DNA from: JACNJF01 sp050288105
GTDB taxonomy: Bacteria > Pseudomonadota > Gammaproteobacteria > GCA-001735895
Direction: 5' to 3'
Assembly (NCBI GenBank): GCA_050288105.1
Contig: JBNKDE010000009.1
Location: 124,001-188,000 of the forward strand
Length of the DNA stretch: 64,000 nucleotides
The first letter of the stretch is position 1, and each line of letters starts with the position of its first letter. Positions 17,939-27,368 of the stretch are shown here, one piece after another. The notes under the pieces were generated by a model. The model was not told the origin of the DNA and searched no databases. It saw nothing but the letters and a program-made list of their open reading frames with translations. Position numbers and translations under genes: made by a program.

Positions 17939-18046
17939 AATAAAGTGTCGAATGGTGCTCTCTGGCAAGGCGCGAAAATGCGAGCGTATTAGTAATACGT
18001 GGCCATTTTCAGCAACGCTGCCAGAGGGTGCCAGGCGATACTTTAT
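17939..18046. repeat. Long nested palindrome between cbbL and cbbS
   Basis: A left arm at 17939-17980 and a right arm at 18004-18046 are imperfect reverse complements over about 42 bases (ends AATAAAGT and ACTTTATT, inner ends GAAAATG and CATTTTC). The centre carries a second palindrome, CGTATTAGTAATACG (17985-17999). The right arm overlaps the cbbL stop codon. The RNA would form a hairpin of about 108 bases. It resembles a mobile palindromic repeat or small MITE-like unit more than a simple terminator. Confidence 0.8.
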
Positions 18047-19461
18047 TTGTGGGATACGTCGAGTTTGTCGACGGTATCAAACTCAAACTTGATCTCTTTC
18101 CAGGTTTCCATCGCGGCTTTCAGCTCTGGGCTACTCTTGGCTGCATTAGTCAGGATATCTTTACCTTCCTTCTCCAGCTCACGTCCCATATTGCGCGCTT
18201 CAACACAGGCTTCTACGGCAACACGGTTTGCCGCTGCACCTGCAGCGTTACCCCATGGATGTCCCAGAGTTCCGCCACCAAACTGCAGCACAGAATCATC
18301 ACCAAAGATGCTAACCAGCGCTGGCATATGCCATACGTGGATACCACCGGAAGCGACCGGTAATACGCCGGGCATCGCGCCCCAGTCCTGATCAAAGAAG
18401 ATGCCGCGTGAGCGATCTTCCTTGATGTAGCTATCGCGCATGATATCGATCCAGCCCAGCGTGGCATCGCGGTCACCTTCCAGCTTACCCACAACGGTGC
18501 CAGAGTGCAGATGGTCACCACCGGACAGACGCAGGATCTTGGTCAGCACCCGGAAATGGATACCGTGGTGCGGGTTACGGTCGAGTACCGCGTGCATCGC
18601 ACGGTGAATGTGTAACAACATCCCGTTGTTCTGGCACCATTGTGCCAGCTGGGTATTGGCCGACCAGCCACCGGTAATGTAATCGTGCATGATGATAGGC
18701 GCGCCAATCTCCTTGGCGTACTCGGCACGACGCATCATTTCATCAGCAGTCGGCGCGGTAACGTTCAGATAGTGGCCTTTACGCTCACCGGTTTCGGCTT
18801 CAGCTTTATGGATCGCTTCCATAACGAAGTCAAAGCGGTGTCTCCAGCGCATGAATGGCTGCGAGTTCACGTTTTCATCGTCTTTGGTAAAGTCCAGGCC
18901 GCCACGCAGACCTTCGTAACAGGCGCGGCCATAGTTTTTGGCAGAAAGTCCCAGCTTGGGTTTGATGGTACAACCCAATAACGGACGGCCATACTTGTTG
19001 AGTATGTCACGCTCGACCTGAATACCCTGCGGCGGCCCATTACAGGTCATAACATAAGCAATGGGGAAACGGATGTCTTCCAGACGCAGTGCACGCAACG
19101 CCTTGAAACCGAATACGTTACCCACCAGCGAGGTCATAACGTTAACTACCGAACCTTCTTCAAACAGGTCGATTGGGTAGGCGACAAACGCGTAAAAACA
19201 GGTATCGTCACCCGGCACGTCTTCAATCGCATAAGCACGACCCTTGTAGTAATCCAGATCCGTTAACAGATCAGTCCATACCGTGGTCCAGGTACCCGTT
19301 GAAGATTCAGCCGCTACCGCTGCTGCGACTTCTTCGCGGGGAACACCGGGCTGTGGAGTAACTTTAAAACATGCCAGGATGTCAGTATCCTTCGGAGTGT
19401 AATCCGGCATCCAGTAAGTTTCGCGGTATTCTTTTACGCCCGCATCGTAGACTTTTGCCAT
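18043..19461 (-). CDS. cbbL: Ribulose bisphosphate carboxylase form I, large subunit
   Basis: A 472-residue form IA large subunit. GGLDFTKDDENVNSQPF includes the carbamylated Lys (residue 193 here, equivalent to Lys201 in plants). CTIKPKLGLS carries the proton-relay Lys, and the later SGGIHVWHMPAL, GDDSVLQFGGGTLGHP and HSGTVVGKLEGDR blocks complete the active site. The start has GAGGT six bases upstream. It heads the minus-strand cbb run and is divergent from cbbR. It would be the main CO2-fixing enzyme at lower CO2 or higher O2 than form II. Confidence 0.97.
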   Translation of the reverse strand: MAKVYDAGVKEYRETYWMPDYTPKDTDILACFKVTPQPGVPREEVAAAVAAESSTGTWTTVWTDLLTDLDYYKGRAYAIEDVPGDDTCFYAFVAYPIDLFEEGSVVNVMTSLVGNVFGFKALRALRLEDIRFPIAYVMTCNGPPQGIQVERDILNKYGRPLLGCTIKPKLGLSAKNYGRACYEGLRGGLDFTKDDENVNSQPFMRWRHRFDFVMEAIHKAEAETGERKGHYLNVTAPTADEMMRRAEYAKEIGAPIIMHDYITGGWSANTQLAQWCQNNGMLLHIHRAMHAVLDRNPHHGIHFRVLTKILRLSGGDHLHSGTVVGKLEGDRDATLGWIDIMRDSYIKEDRSRGIFFDQDWGAMPGVLPVASGGIHVWHMPALVSIFGDDSVLQFGGGTLGHPWGNAAGAAANRVAVEACVEARNMGRELEKEGKDILTNAAKSSPELKAAMETWKEIKFEFDTVDKLDVSHK

Positions 19462-19579
19462 TGTTATACCTCAATGTGTACAGGTTAATATTGAGCCAGA
19501 GCTCGCTAAATTTCGGACTGTTTTTACAGCCTTGTTCAAATCAGGAGCTCGAATATAAAGATTTAAACATATAAATACT

Positions 19580-19622
19580 ATTCATAGTTTTTGATGAAAT
19601 TCATAAGCAATTCATTATAATT
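19580..19622. promoter_or_regulatory. Putative CbbR operator between cbbL and cbbR
   Basis: A 43-base block, 119-161 bases before the cbbL ATG and ending 29 bases before the cbbR ATG. It matches the block upstream of cbbM at 32 of 43 positions. LysR-type regulators usually bind in the divergent promoter next to their own gene and repress themselves, which fits this location. Confidence 0.68.
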
Positions 19623-19650
19623 AGCGAATTAGTACTTTTGATCAGATCCT

Positions 19651-20568
19651 ATGAATATCACCATCAGACAACTGCGCGTGTTTCTTGAAGTCGCAACCCA
19701 GCAAAACTTTACGCTGGCGGCCAGGAACCTGTTCCTTTCCCAGCCGGCAGTCTCCATGCAGGTCAAACAACTGGAAGAAGTTGTTGGAGCGGCGTTACTC
19801 ACCAAACACGGGCGCAAAATCCAGCTCACCGATGCCGGGGAAGAAATGCTGTTACTCAGTCGCAATGTGTTACAGCAAATCGAACAGACTGAACAACATC
19901 TGAAGCAGATTAGCGAAGGTCATCAGGGCAAGCTTAAGCTGGTGGTCGCGTCAACGGTTTCAGCAGTCGCCACCCGCCTACTCGCCAGTTTCAATGCATT
20001 AAACCCCGACATGCATATTAGTTTTGATGTCACCAATCGAGAGGGACTCATTGAGCAGTTAGAAAACAATGAAGCCGATATTGTTTTGATGGGCCAACCT
20101 CCACAAAACATGAATTTAAAAACCGTGGCGTTTATGGAAAATCCGCTGGTGGTAATAGCCCCCCCCGACCATCAACTCAACCAGCAAAAGAAACAGGTCA
20201 GTATCAGCCAGTTGTTAGAACACGATTTTGTGGTGCGTGAACCGGGTTCGGGTACCCGTCAGGCGATGGAAAGATTCTTTAACGAAAACGATAAATCACT
20301 CAATTCAACCATGGAAATGAACAGTAACGAGGCAATCAAGCAGGCTGTTGCTGTTGGACTCGGACTGGGCGTGGTTTCGATACACACACTGGAACACGAG
20401 CTTAAGGAAAAGCGTCTGAAGATCGTTAATGTGCAGGGATTTCCCCTGGTGCGCTCCTGGTATCTTGTGCAGCGTAAGGACAAACGCCTGTCACCTCTGG
20501 CAGAGAAGTTTCGCGAATATGTGCTGCAGCAGGCACACCAGCTCAAACCGGATATTTACCCCTACTAA
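19651..20568 (+). CDS. cbbR: LysR-type regulator CbbR
   Basis: A 305-residue LysR family regulator. The N-terminal winged helix-turn-helix (MNITIRQLRVFLEVATQQNF, then AARNLFLSQPAVSMQVKQLE) is followed by a periplasmic-binding-protein-like effector domain. CbbR proteins activate Calvin-cycle operons in response to metabolites such as RuBP, phosphoenolpyruvate or NADPH. The divergent arrangement with cbbL is the classical one. It is the only cbbR in the window, so it may control both cbbL and cbbM. Confidence 0.92.
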   Translation: MNITIRQLRVFLEVATQQNFTLAARNLFLSQPAVSMQVKQLEEVVGAALLTKHGRKIQLTDAGEEMLLLSRNVLQQIEQTEQHLKQISEGHQGKLKLVVASTVSAVATRLLASFNALNPDMHISFDVTNREGLIEQLENNEADIVLMGQPPQNMNLKTVAFMENPLVVIAPPDHQLNQQKKQVSISQLLEHDFVVREPGSGTRQAMERFFNENDKSLNSTMEMNSNEAIKQAVAVGLGLGVVSIHTLEHELKEKRLKIVNVQGFPLVRSWYLVQRKDKRLSPLAEKFREYVLQQAHQLKPDIYPY

Positions 20569-20627
20569 ACAAAAAAATAACTTATGATTTTTTATTATTA
20601 ATCCATACTTGCTTTAATAATGACCAG

Positions 20628-21914
20628 ATGAATCCCGCTCCCGTTTCTGTTTTGAAGAAAATTTTTCCGATTTTTCTGCTGATACTGATCAGCAGTTTCC
20701 TACAGCCCGCAGGGGCCCAGACCGATTGTGAGTCAACAATCAAAGGGTTTGAATTCCAGGGTAATAATAAAATCAAGCCTGAGTATTTACTCAAATGGTC
20801 GAAATTGTCAGAAGGACAAAAGATTACTGAAGCAACTTTAACACGTGCACGGCAAAATATTCTCAACACGGGTTATTTCTCCGAAGCCGAGGTTAGGCAG
20901 GATAATGCCTGTACTGACGCCGCCATCATCACCATTCAGATTAAGGAAAAAAGATATCATCTGGTCTATCCACGCCTGAGCCGTAACGGTAATGGCGATA
21001 TAGAGAAAGGCTTCAGATACCGGGGTTACCAGCTTTTTGGGATTGATCAAAATCTATCGCTCATCGCTTCCAAAAAAGACTATGCCGACGGCAATAGCGC
21101 TGAACGCTTCGGTGCTGACTATGAACTTAATCTGTTAAATCTTCCCTATCAGTTGCGCTGGGGCTATCAAACTATTGATACCCTGCTGTCAGACACGACA
21201 ACACCGGTTACCGACCAGGACAAAGAGTTTTCTTTTCTTGTCGGTCGAGACTGGCATACCTCCTGGACCAGCCTGCCAGTGGGTGTTTTTGCCAAGCTGA
21301 CCCTGCATAACAAATCACTGGATGGGTCGGACCCGGCCGTTGTCACTATGCCTGGCGATTACAATACCATTGGCGTCCAGCTGGAATACGACAAGGTGAA
21401 TGATGAAGTTTACCGGCACACGGGGCACTACCATAGTATTGAGCTAAGCAAGGGTTTTAATGATCTGGGTAGCGATTCTACAGCCTTCAGGTTTCGTTAC
21501 GAAACCCGCTTTTATCACGCACTCAATCAACTCGACAACCTCAATACGCGGTTCATAGTCGACCTCACCAGCGAGAAAGTATTCAACGAAAATAATTACT
21601 CAATAGGCGGGTCAGACAGTCTGCGAGGCATTGAGAAAGGCAGTATTTCGGGTAACAGCCTGTGGCTTACGAATATTGAGTATGTTATTGGCTACCGACG
21701 CTGGCCTTCTTTTCGCACTGCATTTTTTACCGATATCGGGTATGTATTCGAAGATGCCACCTCAATCAACGATGACGACTGGAGACAGACGGTTGGTGTC
21801 GGCCTGCGCTGGAAGCTGACCTCTTTTGTAAAAACAGACCTGGTCATAGACTATGGCTACGATCCAAAGAATAATTACTCAAAGTTCTATCTTTCCACCT
21901 CGTTACCGTTCTAA
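20628..21914 (+). CDS. Omp85-superfamily outer membrane protein with one POTRA domain
   Basis: A 428-residue exported protein with a signal peptide (cut near GAQ, about residue 31). A single POTRA-like domain follows (IKGFEFQGNNKIKPEYLL to AIITIQIKEKRY, about residues 38-108), then a 16-strand-type barrel. GGSDSLRGIEKGSISG (about residue 335) is the conserved loop with the RGY/RGF-type motif of Omp85 proteins. The C-terminus STSLPF ends in Phe, as in outer-membrane barrels. It is shorter than BamA (five POTRA) or TamA (three), so it is an accessory Omp85. Its substrate is unknown. Confidence 0.82.
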   Translation: MNPAPVSVLKKIFPIFLLILISSFLQPAGAQTDCESTIKGFEFQGNNKIKPEYLLKWSKLSEGQKITEATLTRARQNILNTGYFSEAEVRQDNACTDAAIITIQIKEKRYHLVYPRLSRNGNGDIEKGFRYRGYQLFGIDQNLSLIASKKDYADGNSAERFGADYELNLLNLPYQLRWGYQTIDTLLSDTTTPVTDQDKEFSFLVGRDWHTSWTSLPVGVFAKLTLHNKSLDGSDPAVVTMPGDYNTIGVQLEYDKVNDEVYRHTGHYHSIELSKGFNDLGSDSTAFRFRYETRFYHALNQLDNLNTRFIVDLTSEKVFNENNYSIGGSDSLRGIEKGSISGNSLWLTNIEYVIGYRRWPSFRTAFFTDIGYVFEDATSINDDDWRQTVGVGLRWKLTSFVKTDLVIDYGYDPKNNYSKFYLSTSLPF

Positions 21915-21948
21915 TGTGGTATTACAGAGAAGGGTTTATCCTGCGACC

Positions 21949-21976
21949 TGATTAACATTTAATGAGGTGATTAACA
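21949..21976 (+). promoter_or_regulatory. Direct repeat upstream of the phosphoethanolamine transferase gene
   Basis: Two copies of TGATTAACA (21949-21957 and 21968-21976), 19 bases apart and about 190 bases before the eptA start, inside TTAA-rich DNA. It could be a tandem site for a response regulator, but it does not match the PmrA box spacing exactly. Confidence 0.3.
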
Positions 21977-22164
21977 CTTTTTAAACATTGTGACATTCAA
22001 ACTTCTCTCCCTGCGAATGCAGGCCATGATGGCGAGAGGTATTTATGCTAACAATGAAACTTTAGCGGCTGCCAGTTGCCTATCATTGGGATTTAAAATC
22101 AACAAGCTGTCGCTATTGCAGACTTAACCAGAACAACTCAAACCGTACAATATTAAGCGTAAAA

Positions 22165-23778
22165 ATGAATTCACCCATTTCCCGTAAATTGAACTTAAAA
22201 CTTAATGCGAACGGTTTTATCCTGCTGACATCACTGTTTATCAGCCTGTTATTGAATTTTTCGTTTTATAGTCATGCTGCCGAACTCTACACCCTGACAG
22301 CAGAAAATATCGCCTTTCTAGTTGCCATCGTTTTCTTCCAGTTCTTTCTAACCACCCTGTTTTTAACGTTATTTGGATTCAGGCCGCTAATGCGCCCCGC
22401 ACTGATTCTGCTACTGATCCTGTCGTCAAGCATGGCTTATTACATGGATACCTTCGGCATCCTGATTGACGAAGACATGATTCGAAATATCGTACAGACC
22501 CAGGTTTCTGAAGCAGCCGATCTGCTTACGCTTAAGCTGATGCTGTATGTGTTTTTCCTGGGCATAGTTCCAGGCTGGATACTGTACCGCTCAGTCGATA
22601 TTCGCTACCGCTTTAAAGCAGAGCTCATTTCACGTAGTAAACTGATCCTGATTAGCGTGATCTTGCTGGTTTCAACTGTTTTTATTTTCTACAAACCCTT
22701 CGCTTCATTTTTTCGTGAGCATAAAACCGTACGTTTTTATTCGAACCCGATTTATCCAGTTTATTCTCTGATCAAATTCGCCAGCAATCAATTCAGCAGC
22801 GCACAGCAGACTCTGAAACCCATTGGCGAGGATGCAAAAATTGTCAAAACAACCGGCAATCGAAAACTGGTGATTTTTGTAGTTGGCGAAACCGCGCGCG
22901 CAGATCATTTTTCCCTGAACGGATACGCCCGCAATACCAATCCCTTACTCAGCAGGGAGAATCTGATCAATTTTAAACAGATGAGTTCCTGTGGTACGTC
23001 AACAGCCATTTCGGTACCGTGCATGTTTTCCATTCTAGGGGTTGAAGATTTTTCTAATTCAGAAGCTGACCATACTGAAAATGTACTGGATGTGCTGAAC
23101 CGGGCCGGCGTCCATGTGTTATGGAGAGATAATAATTCCAGCTCAAAGGGCGTCGCGGACAGGGTGCTATATCAAAACTACCGATCTGCCGAAAATAATA
23201 CCGTATGTGATACAGAATGCCGAGATATCGGCATGCTTAAAGGATTACAGGACTATATCGATAGCCAGCAGAACGGAGATATCCTGGTCGTCCTGCACTC
23301 AATGGGCAATCATGGCCCCGCCTACTACAAACGCTACCCTCCCGAATTTGAAATATTCAAACCCAGCTGCAAAACAGCTCAACTTGAGGATTGCTCAGTC
23401 GATGAAATTATAAACGCTTACGACAATGCCATCGTTTATACCGATTATTTCCTGTCACAAAGCATTGACTTGCTGAAACAGAATTCAACCAACTTTGAAA
23501 CATCACTAATGTACGCCAGTGATCATGGCGAATCTTTAGGAGAGAATGGTGTCTTTCTGCACGGTCTGCCAAACTTCATAGCACCAGAGGCACAGACCCA
23601 CGTACCCGGCTTTTTATGGTTGAGTGACAACCTCCAGTACCTGGATCGTGCTGCAACCTCTGAGCGGGCGGATGCCAGATTAAGCCACGACAATATCTTT
23701 CACACATTACTTGGATTATTCGAAGTTAAAACTTCGGTATACGACAAATCCAGAGATATCATTTCGCATAATGAGTAG
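22165..23778 (+). CDS. eptA: Lipid A phosphoethanolamine transferase
   Basis: A 537-residue inner-membrane protein of the EptA family, which moves phosphoethanolamine onto lipid A in the periplasm and lowers surface charge. Five hydrophobic segments lie within about residues 17-180, followed by a sulfatase-fold catalytic domain. VGETARADHFSLNGY supplies the zinc-site Glu, CGTSTA contains the nucleophile Thr278, and SDHGESLGENGVFLHG supplies the remaining metal ligands. Cysteines for the family disulfides are present. The length is full. The gene stands alone after the Omp85 gene. Confidence 0.92.
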   Translation: MNSPISRKLNLKLNANGFILLTSLFISLLLNFSFYSHAAELYTLTAENIAFLVAIVFFQFFLTTLFLTLFGFRPLMRPALILLLILSSSMAYYMDTFGILIDEDMIRNIVQTQVSEAADLLTLKLMLYVFFLGIVPGWILYRSVDIRYRFKAELISRSKLILISVILLVSTVFIFYKPFASFFREHKTVRFYSNPIYPVYSLIKFASNQFSSAQQTLKPIGEDAKIVKTTGNRKLVIFVVGETARADHFSLNGYARNTNPLLSRENLINFKQMSSCGTSTAISVPCMFSILGVEDFSNSEADHTENVLDVLNRAGVHVLWRDNNSSSKGVADRVLYQNYRSAENNTVCDTECRDIGMLKGLQDYIDSQQNGDILVVLHSMGNHGPAYYKRYPPEFEIFKPSCKTAQLEDCSVDEIINAYDNAIVYTDYFLSQSIDLLKQNSTNFETSLMYASDHGESLGENGVFLHGLPNFIAPEAQTHVPGFLWLSDNLQYLDRAATSERADARLSHDNIFHTLLGLFEVKTSVYDKSRDIISHNE

Positions 23779-24063
23779 TTTTTTGTGTTTGTTAACAAAA
23801 ATCACGAAAAACCCTAGTAAATATCTCTCAGAAAGGTGATTACAACTATCAATAAACTTAATATTTAATTATAATTATATATGAATTTACCAATAAGGTC
23901 TTTCACCCACCCTGATCCGGGGTATACAGACTTAACTGTCTAATTTTCAATATGTTCCATTCTTCAGAATGGCACTAAAAATACTGTTTTGAATAACCAA
24001 CACGCCAGGTTTATACGCGCAAAGCTATAAACTCCGTGAATCTGTTAATTATTTGTGAAAACT

Positions 24064-25794
24064 ATGAATTTATTAAATTTCCTGCCTTTTCTGAAGTGGT
24101 TTCGTCTAGTCACCAAAGACTCACTTAAAGCAGATTTATCGGCAGGTCTGACCGGCGCCGTGATTGTCCTTCCCCAGGGCGTCGCATTTGCCACCATCGC
24201 AGGGTTACCACCCGAATATGGACTATATACGGCGATGATTACCCCCATCATTGCGGCACTATTCGGCTCATCCTTTCATCTGGTATCAGGACCGACTACG
24301 GCAATCTCCATCGTGGTCTTTTCAGCGATAAGTCACCACGCCGAGCCTGGAACCGCTGAATTTATTTCGCTGACCTTAACCCTGACCTTCCTGGCCGGTA
24401 TCTACCAGCTGGCATTCGGTTTAGCGCGTCTTGGCGTACTGGTTAACTTTGTTTCGCATACGGTTGTCATTGGCTTTACCGCCGGTGCTGCAATTTTGAT
24501 TGCCACCAGCCAGATGAAAAGCATTACCGGCATCTACGTACCCAAAGGCGAATCTTTCATCCATACCTGGATGGATATGGCTACCGGAATTGAAGGCCTC
24601 AATCCCTATCTATTCACTATAGCCATAGTTACATTACTCACTTCCGTATTCATCAAAAAATACTACCCGAAAATACCCAACCTGCTGGCAGGCATGGTGG
24701 TGGGCAGCCTGCTTGCGTTAATACTGCAAAACTACACTGACAGCATTAAACTGGTGGGAGAAATACCCGCTCATCTACCCCCCTTATCCAGCCCGGAATT
24801 TAGTTTTGAAACTATTCGCATGCTGGCGCCGGAAGCTTTCGCCGTCGCTTTACTGGGTCTGATCGAAGCCGTGTCCATCAGTCGCGCGGTAGCAACAAAA
24901 TCGAGCCAACGTATCGATGCCAATCAGGAGTTCATAGGTCAGGGCCTGTCCAATGCTGTTGGTAGCTTCTTCTCCAGTTATGCTGGGTCCGGATCTTTTA
25001 CGCGCTCGGGAATCAATTACGATGCCGGCGCAAAAACCCCCATGTCGGCGATTTTCGCAGCACTGTCGTTGATGGTTATTGTCCTGCTAATCGCGCCACT
25101 GACCGCTTACCTGCCGATTGCCGCCATGGGCGGGGTGATCCTGCTTGTCGCGTACAACCTGGTTGATATACATCACATCAAAACGACTCTGGCGTTAAGC
25201 AAATCTGAATCAGCTGTACTGCTAACGACGTTCTTCGCCACCCTGTTCCTAGAACTCGAATTCGCTATCTACATGGGTGTCCTGTTATCGCTGATTTTCT
25301 TTCTGGCAAAAACATCGACCCCACGCATCCCTACTCTGTCGTTTGATGAACCCCCAGGGCATGCGCGACGTAAACTGGTAAGTATCGAATCCAAGCCGAT
25401 CAAGCAGTGTCCCCAGCTAAAGATCATTCGAATAGATATGTCGATTTATTTTGGCTCTATCAACCATATTCAAAAACGACTGACAACCATCGTAGACAAT
25501 GAGCGCATCTATCACATCCTGATCATAGGAAGTGGGATTAACTTTATTGACCTGGCCGGCATAGAAGCTCTGGAAGCCGAACAAATGAGATTAAGAAAAC
25601 TGGGTGGCGGCCTTTATTTCCTGGGACTTAAGTCGTCAGTGTATGAGTTTGCCGCACGCGCCGGGTTTATTAAGCATGTTGGCAGCAATAATTTCTTCGA
25701 CTCAAAAACCCAGGCCATCAAAACCATCTTCAGGAAGATGGATTCCGATGTCTGCCTGAAATGCCACTCGCAGATATTTGATGAATGCCCATAA
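24064..25794 (+). CDS. SulP family anion transporter with STAS domain
   Basis: About 576 residues. The membrane part carries the SulP signature (GLPPEYGLYTAMITPIIAALFGSS, then SGPTTAIS) and about 12-14 helices, followed by a cytoplasmic STAS domain (about residues 435-555). SulP proteins carry sulfate, bicarbonate or other anions; cyanobacterial BicA belongs here. The ATG at 24064 is preferred over an in-frame GTG at 24055. The C-terminus ends with a short Cys/His tail (CLKCHSQIFDECP), unusual for the family. It converges on an NhaD antiporter with 21 bases between stops. Bicarbonate as substrate is an inference from the RuBisCO and antiporter context; sulfate is equally possible. Confidence 0.85.
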   Translation: MNLLNFLPFLKWFRLVTKDSLKADLSAGLTGAVIVLPQGVAFATIAGLPPEYGLYTAMITPIIAALFGSSFHLVSGPTTAISIVVFSAISHHAEPGTAEFISLTLTLTFLAGIYQLAFGLARLGVLVNFVSHTVVIGFTAGAAILIATSQMKSITGIYVPKGESFIHTWMDMATGIEGLNPYLFTIAIVTLLTSVFIKKYYPKIPNLLAGMVVGSLLALILQNYTDSIKLVGEIPAHLPPLSSPEFSFETIRMLAPEAFAVALLGLIEAVSISRAVATKSSQRIDANQEFIGQGLSNAVGSFFSSYAGSGSFTRSGINYDAGAKTPMSAIFAALSLMVIVLLIAPLTAYLPIAAMGGVILLVAYNLVDIHHIKTTLALSKSESAVLLTTFFATLFLELEFAIYMGVLLSLIFFLAKTSTPRIPTLSFDEPPGHARRKLVSIESKPIKQCPQLKIIRIDMSIYFGSINHIQKRLTTIVDNERIYHILIIGSGINFIDLAGIEALEAEQMRLRKLGGGLYFLGLKSSVYEFAARAGFIKHVGSNNFFDSKTQAIKTIFRKMDSDVCLKCHSQIFDECP

Positions 25795-25815
25795 ACCGGC
25801 TTAGCAAATATGATC

Positions 25816-27255
25816 TCAGGTGAACAGGGATGCGTTCAACCAGAGGTGGACCGCTATGCTGGCGATGTAACCGAGTGCAATAACCGGTGACCACTTTAGA
25901 TGCCCAAAAAAGGTATATTGCCCCCTGGCCTGACCCATCAGCGCGACACCCGCAGCAGAACCAATGGATAACAATGACCCGCCCACTCCAGCAGTCAGTG
26001 TTACCAAAAGCCACTGCCCCTGAGACATCTCGGGCAACATAGTCAACACAGCAAACATGACCGGTATATTATCAACAATCGCTGACAGCAGACCTACCGT
26101 AATATTGGCACTGGTAGCACCCCACTGGGCATACATTAACTCAGAAACCAGACCCAGGTAACCGATAAACCCCAGCCCCCCTACACAGGCGACAACGCCG
26201 TAGAAAAATAACAAGGTGTCCCATTCAGCACGCGCAACACCCTCGAAAACATCAAACGGCACAACATCCCCGACAACACCCTGCTCCGACTCGGGCAGAG
26301 ATTCCTGAACACCATTTTTATGAGTCATTTTAAGGTAGTAACCGAACAGTTTCAGGTATCCCAGTCCTGTTAACATACCAATCACAGGGGGTAAATGAAG
26401 AAAATTATGGAAAGCTACAGCGGTAAAGATTGTGCATAGAAAAAGCGCAATAATCCTTCTTGCCCCACGCTTCATAACAATGCTATCACTGGTTGTGGGA
26501 GGTTTCCCCTTCGGTACCGCAAAGTGCATAAACACAGCCGGAACCAGGTAGTTCACGACCGAAGGAACAAAGAGTGCAAAAAAGCCCCAGAAATCCACCA
26601 TGCCTTTTTGCCACACCATCAGCGTTGTAATATCCCCAAAGGGAGAAAAAGCACCGCCAGCGTTGGCTGCCACCACAATGTTGATGCAACCTAGTAATAC
26701 GAAACGGTCATTACCTCCTGCAACCGCCATCACGACTGCGCACATCAGCAATGCTGTTGTCAGGTTATCCGCGACCGGGGAGATAAAAAATGACAGGATG
26801 CCGGTTAACCAGAATATCGCGCGAAAGCCATACCCCGTTGCAACCAGTTTGACACGTAAGGCTTCAAAAACATTACGCTCGTCCATGGCGTTGATATAAG
26901 TCATCGCTGCCAGCAGGAACAACATCAACTCTGCATATTCCAGCAGATTATGCCTGACCGCATTCTCCGGCAGCACCTCCAGACCAGGATGACCGTGATA
27001 TACCCAGGCGATAGACGCCCAGATAACACCCGCCGCTATAATAACGGGCTTGGACTTGCGCATATGAGTGAATTCTTCGGCCATCACCAGCGCATAGGCG
27101 AAGACGAATATAGCCAGAGAGAGGATGCCTACATTGGTTGCGGTGAGATCCAGCGCCACCAGCTGTTCAGCAGCGTAACTGCTTATCGGAAACACACAGA
27201 GTAGTACAAAAGCTGATACCAAGTTCCGCATATTCATAAGGCTGGACTCAACCAT
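25816..27255 (-). CDS. nhaD: NhaD-type sodium/proton antiporter, copy 1
   Basis: A 479-residue membrane protein of the NhaD family, which exports sodium (or lithium) in exchange for protons. After a possible signal-like first helix come VMAEEFTHMRKSKPVI, MLFLLAAMTYINAMDERNVFE, the SPVADNLTTALLMCAVVMAV core with its conserved Asp, and AANAGGAFSPFGDITTLMVWQKG. These match the second NhaD at 27369-28778 almost throughout. The start may be at Met7 or Met9 rather than the first ATG. It lies 113 bases after copy 2 and is probably the last gene of the SLC13-nhaD-nhaD transcript. Confidence 0.88.
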   Translation of the reverse strand: MVESSLMNMRNLVSAFVLLCVFPISSYAAEQLVALDLTATNVGILSLAIFVFAYALVMAEEFTHMRKSKPVIIAAGVIWASIAWVYHGHPGLEVLPENAVRHNLLEYAELMLFLLAAMTYINAMDERNVFEALRVKLVATGYGFRAIFWLTGILSFFISPVADNLTTALLMCAVVMAVAGGNDRFVLLGCINIVVAANAGGAFSPFGDITTLMVWQKGMVDFWGFFALFVPSVVNYLVPAVFMHFAVPKGKPPTTSDSIVMKRGARRIIALFLCTIFTAVAFHNFLHLPPVIGMLTGLGYLKLFGYYLKMTHKNGVQESLPESEQGVVGDVVPFDVFEGVARAEWDTLLFFYGVVACVGGLGFIGYLGLVSELMYAQWGATSANITVGLLSAIVDNIPVMFAVLTMLPEMSQGQWLLVTLTAGVGGSLLSIGSAAGVALMGQARGQYTFFGHLKWSPVIALGYIASIAVHLWLNASLFT

Positions 27256-27368
27256 TCAGGTGTTACAGTGACGCCATCTTCCTTTGCTGAATTACAACTG
27301 TCAAGCTACTGCCGTGACACCCGCTGCACCTTAAACCACACCGGGACAGCTAAACCTGGCTGGATAAT

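Noticed and set aside
6968..20568. Carboxysome operon
   Set aside because: No shell protein, CsoS2 or carboxysomal carbonic anhydrase gene is present; the cbbQO genes fit the soluble form I type.
25740..25794. CLKCH at the end of the SulP protein as a c-type haem site
   Set aside because: The STAS domain and tail are cytoplasmic, whereas c-type haem is attached in the periplasm; kept only as a possible metal or redox motif.
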